Of a stretch of DNA of 64,000 bases, positions 45,955 to 55,639 are shown piece after piece. Origin of the DNA: Ensifer sp. LC11 (lineage in GTDB: Bacteria > Pseudomonadota > Alphaproteobacteria > Rhizobiales > Rhizobiaceae); NCBI RefSeq assembly GCF_001695835.1, contig NZ_MBSO01000024.1:1-64000 (forward strand), written 5' to 3'. Within the stretch, counting starts at the first letter, position 1; every line of letters begins with the position of its first letter. Made by a program: the position numbers and the translations under genes. A model generated the notes under the pieces. The model was not told the DNA's origin. It made no database searches and was given only the letters and a program-made list of their open reading frames with translations.

Positions 45955-47133
45955 CTACCGCGAAGCGTAAACCGCCGTTTCAAAATCCAGGTATCCCCCG
46001 ACCGAAGCGGGGTCGGCGAAAGGAAATATCTGCGTCGCCCACAGGCCGCCGAGGCCGTTTTGGCGGTCAATCCAGTAGTAGAGGTTCGCAAGCCCCGCCC
46101 ATGCCAGCGCACCCGCCGGTCGGCCCGTCGGCGCAACCTCATCGTTGATCATGAAGCTAAGCCCCCAGGACTTCGGCATGCCGGGGAAAAACTCCGCGTC
46201 GTGCGAGAGGCTTGGTATCACGCCCGGAAGCCTTTTGATCTTCCGCTCGCCGAGGCCATTCTTTTCGGCCATCTCGACGGTGTCGGCTTTCAGAACGCGT
46301 CCGCCCGCAGCCATCCCATCGTTGAGCCACATGCGGATAAACTTGGCGTAGTCGATAGCCGTCGAATAGAGGCCGTGCCCGCCCATTTGAACCTCGGGGT
46401 CTGAGGGGAGCCGAAAATCAGGTAGCGCCCGCAGCTGTCCCGCTTCGTCCCTCTGGTGCAGGGTGACCATGCGTGCGGCCATGGACGGTGTCATTGCGAA
46501 GGCTGTGTCCTCCATGCCGAGCGGTTGGAATATGCGCTCTGCCATTACCGCTCCAAGCCGCTTGCCGGTGATGCCCTCAACGACCTGTCCGGCCCAGTCC
46601 AGATTGCTTCCATATTCCCAGTCGTCGCCGGGGTCGAACAACAAGGGGGTCTGGATGGACGCGTAGGATGCCGTGATCACGCTCGGCTGCCCATGTTTGT
46701 CGGCCAATCGGGCATAGGTCTCGTTGAAGAAGTCGTATCCAAGACCAGCCGTATGCAGCAGCAGCATGCGGGTGGTGACGTCCCGTTTGGGCGCGCGCAG
46801 CTTCGGGTTCCCTGAGGCATCAAACCCCTCGATCACCTGCAGCTTGCCAATTTCCGGCGCGTATTGCCTGGCTGGGGCATCCAGGTCGAGTTTTGCCTCC
46901 TCGACCAGTTGGAGACAGGCGGTAGCAGTGACAGCCTTGGTCATCGAGAAGATCGCAAAGACACTATCGACGGTCATGTCCACGGAACCGCCCAATGCGC
47001 GCTTGCCAGCCGCTCCCTGGTAAAAATCACCACGTCTATCCGTGGCAATCGCCACAACACCGGGCACTCCATCCACAGTGTCGACGACGGCGTTCAGGAT
47101 TGTATCAGCTGCAGCCTTGAGATCGCCGACCAC
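45955..47133 (-). CDS. Serine hydrolase (beta-lactamase class C/family VIII esterase type)
   Basis: The 392-residue hydrolase has the Ser-x-x-Lys motif at Ser63-Lys66 (FSMTK) and Tyr174 in EYGSN as the second catalytic motif. The fold follows class C beta-lactamases and EstB esterases. No signal peptide is visible, which favours a cytoplasmic esterase over a beta-lactamase. The start is a GTG at 47133 with GGAGG 5 bases upstream. The substrate is unknown. Confidence 0.88.
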   Translation of the reverse strand: MVGDLKAAADTILNAVVDTVDGVPGVVAIATDRRGDFYQGAAGKRALGGSVDMTVDSVFAIFSMTKAVTATACLQLVEEAKLDLDAPARQYAPEIGKLQVIEGFDASGNPKLRAPKRDVTTRMLLLHTAGLGYDFFNETYARLADKHGQPSVITASYASIQTPLLFDPGDDWEYGSNLDWAGQVVEGITGKRLGAVMAERIFQPLGMEDTAFAMTPSMAARMVTLHQRDEAGQLRALPDFRLPSDPEVQMGGHGLYSTAIDYAKFIRMWLNDGMAAGGRVLKADTVEMAEKNGLGERKIKRLPGVIPSLSHDAEFFPGMPKSWGLSFMINDEVAPTGRPAGALAWAGLANLYYWIDRQNGLGGLWATQIFPFADPASVGGYLDFETAVYASR

Positions 47134-47430
47134 TGGAGCCTCCCGAACAACAAGCCAAGCTTGTTTCTTCGTGACCGTTACCCTGCCGCGGCCGCGCTGC
47201 GCAGATCGCTGCCGCCGCGCCCTTGGGACCGCGGCAAGGATATTACCACCGAACGACGTTCCAAATCATTTTCGTCGGCGCGGTGAAAACGGCGATCTTC
47301 GTCGATTCCAGTTCGGAGGCGAGTGAGGCACGGTCACGTCAGAAGGAGCGCACGGAATATGCCATGGGGCGAGGAAGGGCATCAAGAATTCCGGACCCGG
47401 CCAGGATACGCTAACTAAGTACCAGGAGAT
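47134..47430. other. Intergenic region upstream of the serine hydrolase
   Basis: About 300 bases lie between the hydrolase start and the first tRNA-Leu terminator. Short open frames are present but have no ribosome-binding site or family resemblance. I see no gene here. Confidence 0.4.
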
Positions 47431-47458
47431 AAAACAAAAAACCCGGCAGAAGCCGGGT
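47431..47458 (-). terminator. Terminator of tRNA-Leu copy 1
   Basis: Read on the minus strand, a 7-bp stem (47441-47447 with 47452-47458) with a 4-base loop is followed by TTTTTTG. It starts 4 bases after the tRNA CCA end. Confidence 0.85.
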
Positions 47459-47461
47459 ATT

Positions 47462-47546
47462 TGGTGCGGTCGAGAAGACTCGAACTTCCACGGGTTGCCC
47501 CACAGCGACCTCAACGCTGCGCGTCTACCAATTCCGCCACGACCGC
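47462..47546 (-). tRNA. tRNA-Leu (anticodon GAG), copy 1
   Basis: An 85-base cloverleaf has a 7-bp acceptor stem GCGGTCG/CGACCGC, discriminator A and an encoded CCA. The anticodon loop TTGAGGT gives anticodon GAG, and there is a long class II variable arm. It is identical in the body to the copy at 47991. A -35/-10 pair with 17-base spacing lies upstream at 47582-47610. Confidence 0.93.
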
Positions 47547-47961
47547 ATCGTGGTAGGTGCCAACTTGCGCCGGCGGGCTGCGTGTAGCAAAACCGTCCGG
47601 GGTGCACAAGAGACGGCTGTGCACAATTCAGATGATCACGGTGGAAGAGCCTGATGTCTCCTGCCGGAGACCGGTTTTCGTCTGTCGCGGCAGCATGTCA
47701 GTGGCGTTCGCGTTGTGACCCGAGAAGGCCGGGCTACCCGTTACCCTTCGCGCGCGAGCTCGCGCGAACCTTGTCGAGCACCGCGCCACGGCAGGTTCCC
47801 GCCGAGACGAGATCGCGATATTCCCAGGACATTCACATAGAGAAAAATGCGGCCCTGCCCGTCTGTCGACGCTTGCTGTTGATTGACGAGGTGCAGCGAA
47901 CGGATCTGCCAAAGACGCGACCCCAGGTAAAACGCCGTTTCCGCTAAGCTCAGGATAAAAA
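47547..47961. other. Spacer between the tandem tRNA genes
   Basis: The 415 bases between tRNA copy 1 and the terminator of copy 2 include the copy 1 promoter. A palindromic hairpin (TTCGCGCG/CGCGCGAA) lies near 47748. I can support no protein gene. Confidence 0.4.
47582..47610 (-). promoter_or_regulatory. Promoter of tRNA-Leu copy 1
   Basis: On the minus strand, CTTGTG (47610-47605) and CTACAC (47587-47582) are spaced by exactly 17 bases. The same arrangement occurs before copy 2. The RNA start would lie about 30 bases before the tRNA. Confidence 0.6.
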
Positions 47962-47990
47962 ACAAAAAACCCGGCCGAAGCCGGGTTTTT
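47962..47990. terminator. Terminator of tRNA-Leu copy 2 (bidirectional)
   Basis: A 9-bp stem (47967-47975 with 47980-47988) with a CGAA loop is flanked by AAAAAA and TTTTTT, so it could act in both directions. It directly abuts the tRNA CCA end. Confidence 0.85.
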
Positions 47991-48075
47991 TGGTGCGGTC
48001 GAGAAGACTCGAACTTCCACGGGTTGCCCCACAGCGACCTCAACGCTGCGCGTCTACCAATTCCGCCACGACCGC
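47991..48075 (-). tRNA. tRNA-Leu (anticodon GAG), copy 2
   Basis: An 85-base tRNA identical in its body to copy 1, including GCGGTCG acceptor stem, anticodon GAG and encoded CCA. Promoter and terminator regions are also similar between copies, so the whole unit was duplicated. Confidence 0.93.
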
Positions 48076-48111
48076 ATCGTGGTAGATGCCGACTTGCGTC
48101 GACGGGGCTGC

Positions 48112-48140
48112 ATGTAGCAAAAGCCCTTTGGGGGCACAAG
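48112..48140 (-). promoter_or_regulatory. Promoter of tRNA-Leu copy 2
   Basis: On the minus strand, CTTGTG (48140-48135) and CTACAT (48117-48112) are spaced by 17 bases. This matches the alphaproteobacterial CTTGAC/CTATAT pattern in position and partly in sequence. The flanking bases to the tRNA start are similar to copy 1. Confidence 0.6.
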
Positions 48141-48270
48141 GGGATGACGACAGAAATTTGACGGGAAATGAAACTATTTCAACAGCCCGCTCAGGAAGCC
48201 TTGGAAACGCTGGACTCTTGTCTCACGCCGTCCCATTTACAAGCTCTCAAAGAACAGGAATGCCGAGCGA

Positions 48271-48990
48271 ATGCAGCGTGAAAATCTGAGCCAGGACATG
48301 TTCGCCCCCGCGGAATCACCGCCGGTTCGCTGGCGGATTGCGTCTCATCTGGTCGATTATCCACAGGCCGTCGAGCTGATGGAGCAGGAAGCCGCCGCGA
48401 TCGCCGCCGGAACGGCAGACGAGCTCGTCTGGCTGGTCGAGCATCCGCCGCTTTATACGGCCGGGACCAGCGCCGATGCCGCCGACCTGGTGATGCCAGA
48501 TCGCTTTCCGGTCTTCGCCACGGGACGGGGCGGCGAATACACTTACCATGGGCCCGGCCAGCGGGTCGTCTATGTGATGCTTGATCTCAAGCGCCGCAAA
48601 CAGGACGTACGCGCCTTCGTCGCGGCCCTGGAGAGCGTCGTCATTTCCACGCTCGGTTCAATGAACGTTCGTGGCGAGCGACGGGAAGATCGGGTCGGCG
48701 TCTGGGTTCGCCGCCCGGAAAGGCCCACCCTGCCCGATGGTTCCATGGCCGAAGACAAGATTGCCGCCATCGGTATCCGCCTGCGCAAGTGGGTAAGCTT
48801 CCATGGCTTCGCCTTGAACGTCGATCCGGACCTCGATCACTTCGGCGGCATCGTGCCGTGCGGCATTCGCGGCTACGGGGTCACGAGCCTCGTGGATCTC
48901 GGCCTGCCGGTCATGATGCCGGACGTCGACATCCGCCTGCGCGAAGCCTTCGAGACGGTGTTCGGCCCGACAAGAAACGACGTGATCTGA
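48271..48990 (+). CDS. lipB: Octanoyl-(acyl-carrier-protein):protein transferase
   Basis: Transfers octanoate from acyl carrier protein to lipoate-dependent enzymes, the first step of lipoic acid assembly. The 239-residue product shows [36 protein letters not shown] (RGG-x-x-T-x-HGPGQ motif). The catalytic Lys-Cys pair lies in [21 protein letters not shown] and GIVPCGI. ATGs at 48271 and 48298 are both in frame; the first is used. It has convergent neighbour spacing of 6 bases to the transporter gene. Confidence 0.95.
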   Translation: MQRENLSQDMFAPAESPPVRWRIASHLVDYPQAVELMEQEAAAIAAGTADELVWLVEHPPLYTAGTSADAADLVMPDRFPVFATGRGGEYTYHGPGQRVVYVMLDLKRRKQDVRAFVAALESVVISTLGSMNVRGERREDRVGVWVRRPERPTLPDGSMAEDKIAAIGIRLRKWVSFHGFALNVDPDLDHFGGIVPCGIRGYGVTSLVDLGLPVMMPDVDIRLREAFETVFGPTRNDVI

Positions 48991-48996
48991 CCCGGT

Positions 48997-49935
48997 TCAG
49001 TTTGCAGCCCGTCGCCCGGCAACCCGCTCGCGCCAGATGATGAAGAGGCCAGAGCCGACGATGATGGCGATGCCCAGCCACTTGGAGAGCGACGGGAAGT
49101 CTCCGAATATCAGGTAGCCGAGCGCTGTCGCCGTGACGATCTCGAAATAATGAAACGGCGCCAATAGCGAGACGGGTGCGGCCCGAAAGGCCTTGACGAC
49201 CAAAAGGTGGCCATAACCCGAGAGCGCGCCGAGCACGATCACCAAGGTCCAACCGAGCGCCGATTGCGGCAGGGACGGCACGAAATCGGCAAGGCCCATG
49301 CCGTTGCCGATCAGGATCACCAGCGCCATCATCAGCGTCCCGCCGACGCCCGCGATCGTCTGCATCGTCAGCGGCGAATCGCCAGTACCGACCGCTCGGT
49401 TGAGGAGCAGGTAACAGGCAAAGACGAAGGCGCAGGCAACCGGCAAAAGCGCCGTCACACCAAATGCCGCGAAGCTCGGCTGGATGACGATCATCGCTCC
49501 GCCGAAGCCGACGACAATGGCGAGCCAGCGACGCCATCCGACCCTCTCCTTGAGAAATACGGCCGAAAGACAGGTCAGGATGAAGGGCTCGACGAAATAG
49601 ATGGCGAAGGTGTCGGCCAGCGGCATGTACTTCACGGAAATGAAGAAGAACAATGCTGCGGTCGCCAGCAGTACACCGCGCAGCAGGTTGGCCCAGGGGC
49701 GTTTCGGTCTCAGCGCCCGCAAACCGCCGGCGCCAAGTAGCATCGGCAAAGTCGCCACCAGCTGAAAGAAGAAGCGGTAGAAGGTCACCTGCCCCGGCGA
49801 CATGCCTTCATAGACAGCCATGTATTTCGCGATCACATCCATGCCCGGCAGGATGACCATGGCAAAGAGCATGATGGCGACGCCCTGCATCACCGTATCG
49901 GCTGGTTGGGCGGTCGCGGTCGGGGCGTCGGTCAT
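48997..49935 (-). CDS. EamA/DMT family transporter
   Basis: Inner-membrane transporter of 312 residues with ten predicted helices in two EamA halves. The first half contains GMSPGQVTFYRFFFQLVATLP and YFVEPFILTCLSAVFLKERVGWRRWLAI; the second ends YFEIVTATALGYLIFGDFPSLSKWLG. The PxxxxxxxxxxLxERxxxxxWxG type pattern is typical of metabolite exporters. The substrate is unknown. ATG at 49935. Confidence 0.88.
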   Translation of the reverse strand: MTDAPTATAQPADTVMQGVAIMLFAMVILPGMDVIAKYMAVYEGMSPGQVTFYRFFFQLVATLPMLLGAGGLRALRPKRPWANLLRGVLLATAALFFFISVKYMPLADTFAIYFVEPFILTCLSAVFLKERVGWRRWLAIVVGFGGAMIVIQPSFAAFGVTALLPVACAFVFACYLLLNRAVGTGDSPLTMQTIAGVGGTLMMALVILIGNGMGLADFVPSLPQSALGWTLVIVLGALSGYGHLLVVKAFRAAPVSLLAPFHYFEIVTATALGYLIFGDFPSLSKWLGIAIIVGSGLFIIWRERVAGRRAAN

Positions 49936-50181
49936 GGGGCAGGCTCCTCTGGCCGCCGCACATTAGAGCCTACGCCTTAGTTTTCAACGGCCGAAGATGC
50001 GACGGGGAAGGAACTATCCGCGCCTTAGCCGCAATTGACGGTGTTTTTGGCGCTTCAGGGTGGTCCCTCACGGCCCAAATGCCTATAAGCTCAGGACAAT
50101 CTTCCGCCCCGGACCTCAAGGTTGGCGTTCTGCCGCCGAGGCCCGGGACCTTTGAACGTAACCGTGGCAAAGGAGATATCC

Positions 50182-50580
50182 ATGCGCTTGTCCACCGAAA
50201 CGATGATTGCCCGCCTGCGCGACACCAGCGACGGTGACACGCTGGGAGGACGCATCTGGAGGGCGCGCGACGCCGCCAATCTCAGCGCCAAGGATCTTGC
50301 CGACCAGCTCGGGGTTCGCGCCGAGACGGTGTCTTCCTGGGAGCGCGACCGCGCCGAGCCCCGAACGAGCAGGCTTTTCATGCTGGCTGGCGTGCTGGGC
50401 GTCACCCCGGCCTGGCTGATTGCCGGCCTTGGCCGCGCGCCCGACGCGGACGCATGCGATGACGACACAGACGGCCTTCGCGAACAGCTGGCGCTGGTCA
50501 AGAAGCTGCACGAACAGACCGGCAAGGCGATTGCCGCTCTTGAGATGGAGCTCAATCGCGTTCAACAGAAGATCCGTTAG
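50182..50580 (+). CDS. XRE family (helix-turn-helix) transcriptional regulator
   Basis: The 132-residue regulator has a Cro/C1-type HTH at about 24-80: GRIWRARDAANLSAKDLADQL, RAETVSSWERDRAEPRTSRL. A C-terminal coiled-coil (REQLALVKKLHEQTGKAIAALEMELNRVQQKI) likely drives dimerisation. The start at 50182 has a good AAGGAG ribosome-binding site 7 bases upstream. It lies 72 bases before adhC on the same strand, so it may control the formaldehyde genes; that is inference from position. Confidence 0.88.
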   Translation: MRLSTETMIARLRDTSDGDTLGGRIWRARDAANLSAKDLADQLGVRAETVSSWERDRAEPRTSRLFMLAGVLGVTPAWLIAGLGRAPDADACDDDTDGLREQLALVKKLHEQTGKAIAALEMELNRVQQKIR

Positions 50581-50652
50581 CCTTTTGCCGATTCCACACG
50601 GGCCGCCATCACCCGGGCGGCTCGCAATCATTTTAGTCCAAGGAGAAATTAG

Positions 50653-51780
<1,128 letters not shown>

Positions 51781-51792
51781 GTTTGCATTGAC

Positions 51793-51958
51793 GCGATTCC
51801 GGACGGAAAACCGTTTCACACTTTTCCTGGAATTGCTTCGCACGTTAAAGGACGCAATTCCGGGCGGAAAACCGTTTCACACTTTTCCTGGAATTGCTTA
51901 GCAAGTTGAGTAACGCAATTCCGGACGGAAAACCGTTTCACACTTTTCCTGGAATTGC
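51793..51958. repeat. Tandem array of three 44-base palindromic repeats with 61-base period
   Basis: Copies at 51793-51836, 51854-51897 and 51915-51958 differ from each other by one or two bases. Each begins GCAATTCC (GCGATTCC in copy 1) and ends GGAATTGC, so it is an imperfect palindrome. An inner CGGAAAACCG hairpin is present. The 17-base spacers are only partly similar. This is a family of rhizobial intergenic elements that is normally found singly. Confidence 0.9.
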
Positions 51959-52037
51959 TTTGCAAGCCGATTCAGGAAGGCGTCGGAGTCGATTGATTTC
52001 CGGCGCCTTTTCGGCCCCGTTGAGAAACAGATTCAAG

Positions 52038-52478
52038 ATGATCTATGTCGATGCCGACGCCTGCCCCGTAAAAGCGGAAATCCTGAAAGTGGCCGAGCGC
52101 CACGGGATCGAGGTGACCTTCGTCGCCAATTCGGGCCTGCGCCCCTCACGCGATCCGATGGTGCACAATGTCGTCGTTTCGGCCGGCTTCGATGCGGCTG
52201 ACAACTGGATCGCCGAGCGCGCGCAGGAGGGCGATATCGTCGTCACCGCCGACGTGCCGCTTGCCGTGCGGTGTGTTGCCGCCGGCGCGTTGGTTACCGG
52301 TCCTTCCGGCCGCATCTTCGATAAGGCCAATATCGGTATGGCCTCTGCCATGCGTGACCTGGGACAGCACCTGCGTGAAACCGGTGAAAGCAAGGGCTAC
52401 AACGCGGCCTTCACACAGCGCGATCGATCCGCCTTCCTCGAAACGCTTGACCGACTCGCGCGTCAGGCCAAAAAGTGA
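52038..52478 (+). CDS. DUF188/YaiI family protein
   Basis: The 146-residue product matches the YaiI/YqxD (DUF188) family from its start MIYVDADACPVKAEILKVAERHG through NSGLRPSRDPMVHNVVVSAGFDAADNWIAERAQEGDIVVTADVPLA and GRIFDKANIGMASAMRDL. The DADACPVK and D-x-x-AD-W segments recall PIN-like metal-dependent nucleases, though no activity is established. The start at 52038 is fixed by similarity. The upstream 61-base-period repeats fill the gap to adhC. Confidence 0.9.
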   Translation: MIYVDADACPVKAEILKVAERHGIEVTFVANSGLRPSRDPMVHNVVVSAGFDAADNWIAERAQEGDIVVTADVPLAVRCVAAGALVTGPSGRIFDKANIGMASAMRDLGQHLRETGESKGYNAAFTQRDRSAFLETLDRLARQAKK

Positions 52479-52521
52479 CAGGGCGGCAGCCGCTTCCGCT
52501 GCAGATCGCAGGGGCAACTGG

Positions 52522-53172
52522 ATGACAGCGACGACGACGAAGCTCAGGCACTGGCCCTTCTACACCGCCATTCTCAGCGCAATCGCGAGCTTACCGGTCC
52601 TGTGGCTCGTGGCCCGATCCTTCGCACTCGAAGGCGCTGCAATCGTGTTCTTCTGCGTCTATCTGATCATGTGCTGGCGGCGACTGCGGATGATGACCGG
52701 CCGGCACCTGAGAACCCATGCCAGAAACACCGATGAGCCCGAGTTCGTTATCTTCCTCGTGACAACAGGGGCGGCGGCGACTTCGCTCGTGTCTTTGTTC
52801 TTCGCCCTCAACGGCGAGAAGACGGGATCGGCGCTGGCACTCGCCCTTGCCTTTGCCTCGGTCGTGCTCGGTTGGGCGACGATCCATATGATGGCCGCGA
52901 TGCACTATGCCCATATCTATTGGGTGCCCGCCGCGAATGCGCAGACATCAGAGCCGGCGCGCGGCCTCGACTTTCCGGGGACGCCGGATCCTGGCGGTTA
53001 TGACTTTCTCTACTTTTCCTTCGTCATCGGCATGACGGCGCAGACCTCCGATGTCGGCATCACGACGACGGCGATGCGGCGCATCAACCTGATGCACGCC
53101 ATCGTCTCATTCTTCTTCAACACCGTGCTCGTCGCCGCCGCCGTCAATGCGGCCGTGCAACTTGCCGGCTGA
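52522..53172 (+). CDS. DUF1345 family membrane protein
   Basis: The 216-residue membrane protein has five hydrophobic helices and the DUF1345 pattern: LHARNTDEP-like segment (THARNTDEPEFVIFLVTT), GWATIHMMAAMHYAHIYW, and DFLYFSFVIGMTAQTSDVGITTTAMRRINLMHA. The function is unknown. The start at 52522 is used; GGGGCAACTGG precedes it. It sits between YaiI and fghA on the same strand and is probably co-transcribed with fghA (24-base gap). Confidence 0.88.
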   Translation: MTATTTKLRHWPFYTAILSAIASLPVLWLVARSFALEGAAIVFFCVYLIMCWRRLRMMTGRHLRTHARNTDEPEFVIFLVTTGAAATSLVSLFFALNGEKTGSALALALAFASVVLGWATIHMMAAMHYAHIYWVPAANAQTSEPARGLDFPGTPDPGGYDFLYFSFVIGMTAQTSDVGITTTAMRRINLMHAIVSFFFNTVLVAAAVNAAVQLAG

Positions 53173-53196
53173 GCATCATTACCCAAGGAGCATTCC

Positions 53197-54030
53197 ATGA
53201 AAGTCCTCTCTCAGAACACCGCCTTCGGCGGCATGCAGGGCGTCTTCTCGCACGAGTCCGAAACCTGCAAGGGCGAGATGACCTTCGCCGTCTTCGTGCC
53301 GCCGCAGGCGATCAAGGAGCCAAGGCCGGTGCTCTGGTACCTGTCCGGCCTCACCTGCACGCACGCCAACGTCATGGAAAAAGGCGAGTACCGGCGCATG
53401 GCGGCCGAACTCGGGCTCATCGTCGTCTGCCCCGATACCAGCCCGCGCGGCGCTGACGTGCCCGATGAGTTGACGAACTGGCAAATGGGCAAGGGCGCCG
53501 GCTTCTATCTCGACGCCACGGAAACGCCCTGGGCCGAGCACTATCAGATGTATAGCTACATCACCGAAGAACTGCCCGCCTTCGCCAGCCAGCACTTCCG
53601 CATGGATATGAGCCGCCAGGGCATTTTCGGCCACTCCATGGGGGGCCACGGTGCAATGACGATCGCGCTCAAGAACCCGGAACGTTTCAAGAGCTGCTCG
53701 GCGTTTGCGCCGATCGTCGAGCCGTCGACGGCAGACTGGTCGACCGGTGCCTTTGAGAAATACCTCGGGGCTGACCGCGCCTCCTGGCGGCAATACGATG
53801 CCTGCGCACTCGTCAAGGATGGTGCGCGCTTCCCCGACTTCCTGATCGATCAGGGCAAAGCGGATAGCTTCCTCGAAAACGGCTTGCGCCCATGGCTGTT
53901 CGAGGAGGCAATCAAGGGTACCGGCATCAACCTGACGCTGCGCATGCACGAGCGCTACGATCATTCCTACTATTTCATCTCGACTTTCATGGACGATCAC
54001 CTCAAGTGGCATGCCGAGCGGCTGGCTTGA
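53197..54030 (+). CDS. fghA: S-formylglutathione hydrolase
   Basis: Releases formate and glutathione from S-formylglutathione, the step after AdhC in formaldehyde detoxification. The 277-residue esterase-D type hydrolase has LWYLSGLTCTHANVMEKGEYRRMA. The nucleophile motif is GHSMGGHGA, with EPSTADWS and the catalytic His near HERYDHSYYFISTF. The ATG at 53197 has AAGGAG upstream. crcB follows 24 bases later on the same strand. Confidence 0.95.
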   Translation: MKVLSQNTAFGGMQGVFSHESETCKGEMTFAVFVPPQAIKEPRPVLWYLSGLTCTHANVMEKGEYRRMAAELGLIVVCPDTSPRGADVPDELTNWQMGKGAGFYLDATETPWAEHYQMYSYITEELPAFASQHFRMDMSRQGIFGHSMGGHGAMTIALKNPERFKSCSAFAPIVEPSTADWSTGAFEKYLGADRASWRQYDACALVKDGARFPDFLIDQGKADSFLENGLRPWLFEEAIKGTGINLTLRMHERYDHSYYFISTFMDDHLKWHAERLA

Positions 54031-54054
54031 GCAGATTCTGACCCGGAGCGAACG

Positions 54055-54432
54055 ATGACCCACATTCTCCTTGTCGGCGTAGGCGGCGCGATCGGTTCGA
54101 TCCTGCGCTACCTCGTCGGCCTCTGGACCGTCCATCGCTTCGGGGCAGGCTTCCCGTGGGGCACACTCGGGGTCAACATTTCCGGCTCGTTCCTGATCGG
54201 CGTGCTGGCTGAGGTGATCATGCGCAAGTTCGGCGCCTCGCCGGACCTGCGCGTCTTCCTGATTACCGGGGTTCTCGGCGGTTACACCACCTTTTCCGCC
54301 TTTTCGCTGGATGCGATCACGCTGTTGGAGCGTGGTGACGTCATGCTTTCCGCCATCTATGTCGTTGCCAGCGTCGCGCTTTCGCTCCTTGCGGTCCTCA
54401 GCGGGCTGGCTCTGATGCGCGCGATAGTCTAA
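54055..54432 (+). CDS. crcB: Fluoride channel protein CrcB (Fluc)
   Basis: Exports fluoride across the inner membrane as a dual-topology dimer. The 125-residue protein has four helices and the Fluc motifs GGAIGSILRYLVG, PWGTLGVNISGSFLIG (conserved Asn in the pore) and TGVLGGYTTFSAFSLD, with the Phe box. I see no fluoride riboswitch in the 24 bases before it. It may be co-transcribed with fghA; a functional link is not evident. Confidence 0.95.
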   Translation: MTHILLVGVGGAIGSILRYLVGLWTVHRFGAGFPWGTLGVNISGSFLIGVLAEVIMRKFGASPDLRVFLITGVLGGYTTFSAFSLDAITLLERGDVMLSAIYVVASVALSLLAVLSGLALMRAIV

Positions 54433-54576
54433 AGGCTGCAGCTAAAGGCGCTGCGCATCCTCAAGGGAAATGCGGCGCACCGCTGCACCGTCCTTCAACC
54501 ATCCGTGCTTCAAGGGCATCGTCGTGCAGCGGTCGAAGAATTGCGACAGCCTTAGCGCGCCTGGAGCCACTCTCTT

Positions 54577-54596
54577 GCGTCCACTTGAACGCACAA
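54577..54596. repeat. Fragment of the dispersed palindromic repeat
   Basis: GCGTCCACTTGAACGCACAAG resembles the core GCGTTC-TGTGAACGCACAAG at 37695. It is a diverged partial copy in the 214-base gap between crcB and the pseudouridine synthase gene. No other feature is seen in that gap. Confidence 0.5.
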
Positions 54597-54646
54597 GCTC
54601 CGGATCGACACGCAGTGGCGCAGAAACAGGAAGCAGGTTCGCTCAG

Positions 54647-55639
54647 ATGGCAGGCATAGAACACAGACAAGTGGATGGTGACGAGGCGGGTATGCGCCTC
54701 GACCGATGGTTCAAAGTGCATTTTCCGGGACTGGGCTTCGGTCCTCTGCAGAAGCTCCTGCGCTCCGGCCAGATCCGTGTTGATGGCGGCCGCGTCAAAT
54801 CCGACACGCGCCTGCAGCCGGGCCAGACGGTGCGCATCCCTCCCCTTGGCGTCGATGCGAAGGAGACGAAGTCGGGCCCGATCGCCGGCCGCGACCTCAG
54901 GCATTCGCCCGATGGCGAATTGCTGTCGCGCATGGTGCTGCATGAGGACGCGAAGGTCATCGTGCTGAACAAGCCGGCCGGGCTTGCCGTGCAGGGCGGC
55001 TCCGGCGTCAACCGGCACATCGACAAGATGCTCGAGGCATGGACCAACCAGCGTGGCGAAAAGCCCCGTCTCGTGCACCGCCTCGACCGTGACACGTCGG
55101 GTGTACTTGTCATCGCCCGTACGCGTGGCGCTGCGCAGAAACTGACCGCCGCCTTCCGCGAGCGTGACACCAAGAAAACCTATTGGGCGCTGGTGAAGGG
55201 CGTTCCGCGCAAGCGCGAGGACCGTATTTCGACCTGGCTCGTCAAGGAACAGACGCCGGACGGCGACCGCATGCGCATCGCCAAACACGGCGAAGACGGT
55301 GCCGATCACGCCATATCCTACTACCGCATTCGCGAACAGGCCGCACAAAACCTCGCATGGCTGGAGATGGAGCCCTATACCGGCCGTACCCATCAGTTGC
55401 GCGTACATGCCCTGCACATCGGGCACCCGATCCTCGGCGACCCGAAATATTTCGACGCCGATATCAACTGGAGCCTGCCCGGCGGCATGCAGAACCGTCT
55501 GCACCTGCACGCGCGCCATATCGATATTCCGCATCCGGACGGTGGTCGCCTGCGTGTGACCGCGCCGTTGCCGCCGCACATGGTCCAGAGCTGGAACCTG
55601 CTCGGCTTCGAAGAGAACGAGCCTGGCGAGGACGACTGA
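54647..55639 (+). CDS. RluC/RluD-type ribosomal large subunit pseudouridine synthase
   Basis: Converts specific uridines of 23S rRNA to pseudouridine. The 330-residue protein has an N-terminal S4 domain (GMRLDRWFKVHFPGLGFGPLQKLLRSGQIRVDGGRV). The catalytic domain has the active-site motif HRLDRDTSGVLVIART (Asp), with VLNKPAGLAVQGG before it and GRTHQLRVHALHIGHPILGDPKY after it. The target site (RluC versus RluD type) cannot be decided; RluC is the usual annotation. The start at 54647 is the first that fits the family. It overlaps the HAD gene start by one base. Confidence 0.93.
   Translation: MAGIEHRQVDGDEAGMRLDRWFKVHFPGLGFGPLQKLLRSGQIRVDGGRVKSDTRLQPGQTVRIPPLGVDAKETKSGPIAGRDLRHSPDGELLSRMVLHEDAKVIVLNKPAGLAVQGGSGVNRHIDKMLEAWTNQRGEKPRLVHRLDRDTSGVLVIARTRGAAQKLTAAFRERDTKKTYWALVKGVPRKREDRISTWLVKEQTPDGDRMRIAKHGEDGADHAISYYRIREQAAQNLAWLEMEPYTGRTHQLRVHALHIGHPILGDPKYFDADINWSLPGGMQNRLHLHARHIDIPHPDGGRLRVTAPLPPHMVQSWNLLGFEENEPGEDD

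Noticed and set aside
47462-48075. Genomic island at the duplicated tRNA-Leu
   Set aside because: No integrase, transposase or foreign-looking gene is present between or beside the tRNAs; the flanking genes are ordinary chromosomal genes.
51793-51958. Possible CRISPR array (regular 61-base period)
   Set aside because: The conserved unit is a 44-base palindrome with 17-base spacers that are themselves partly similar, there are only three copies and no cas genes. It is a rhizobial intergenic repeat.
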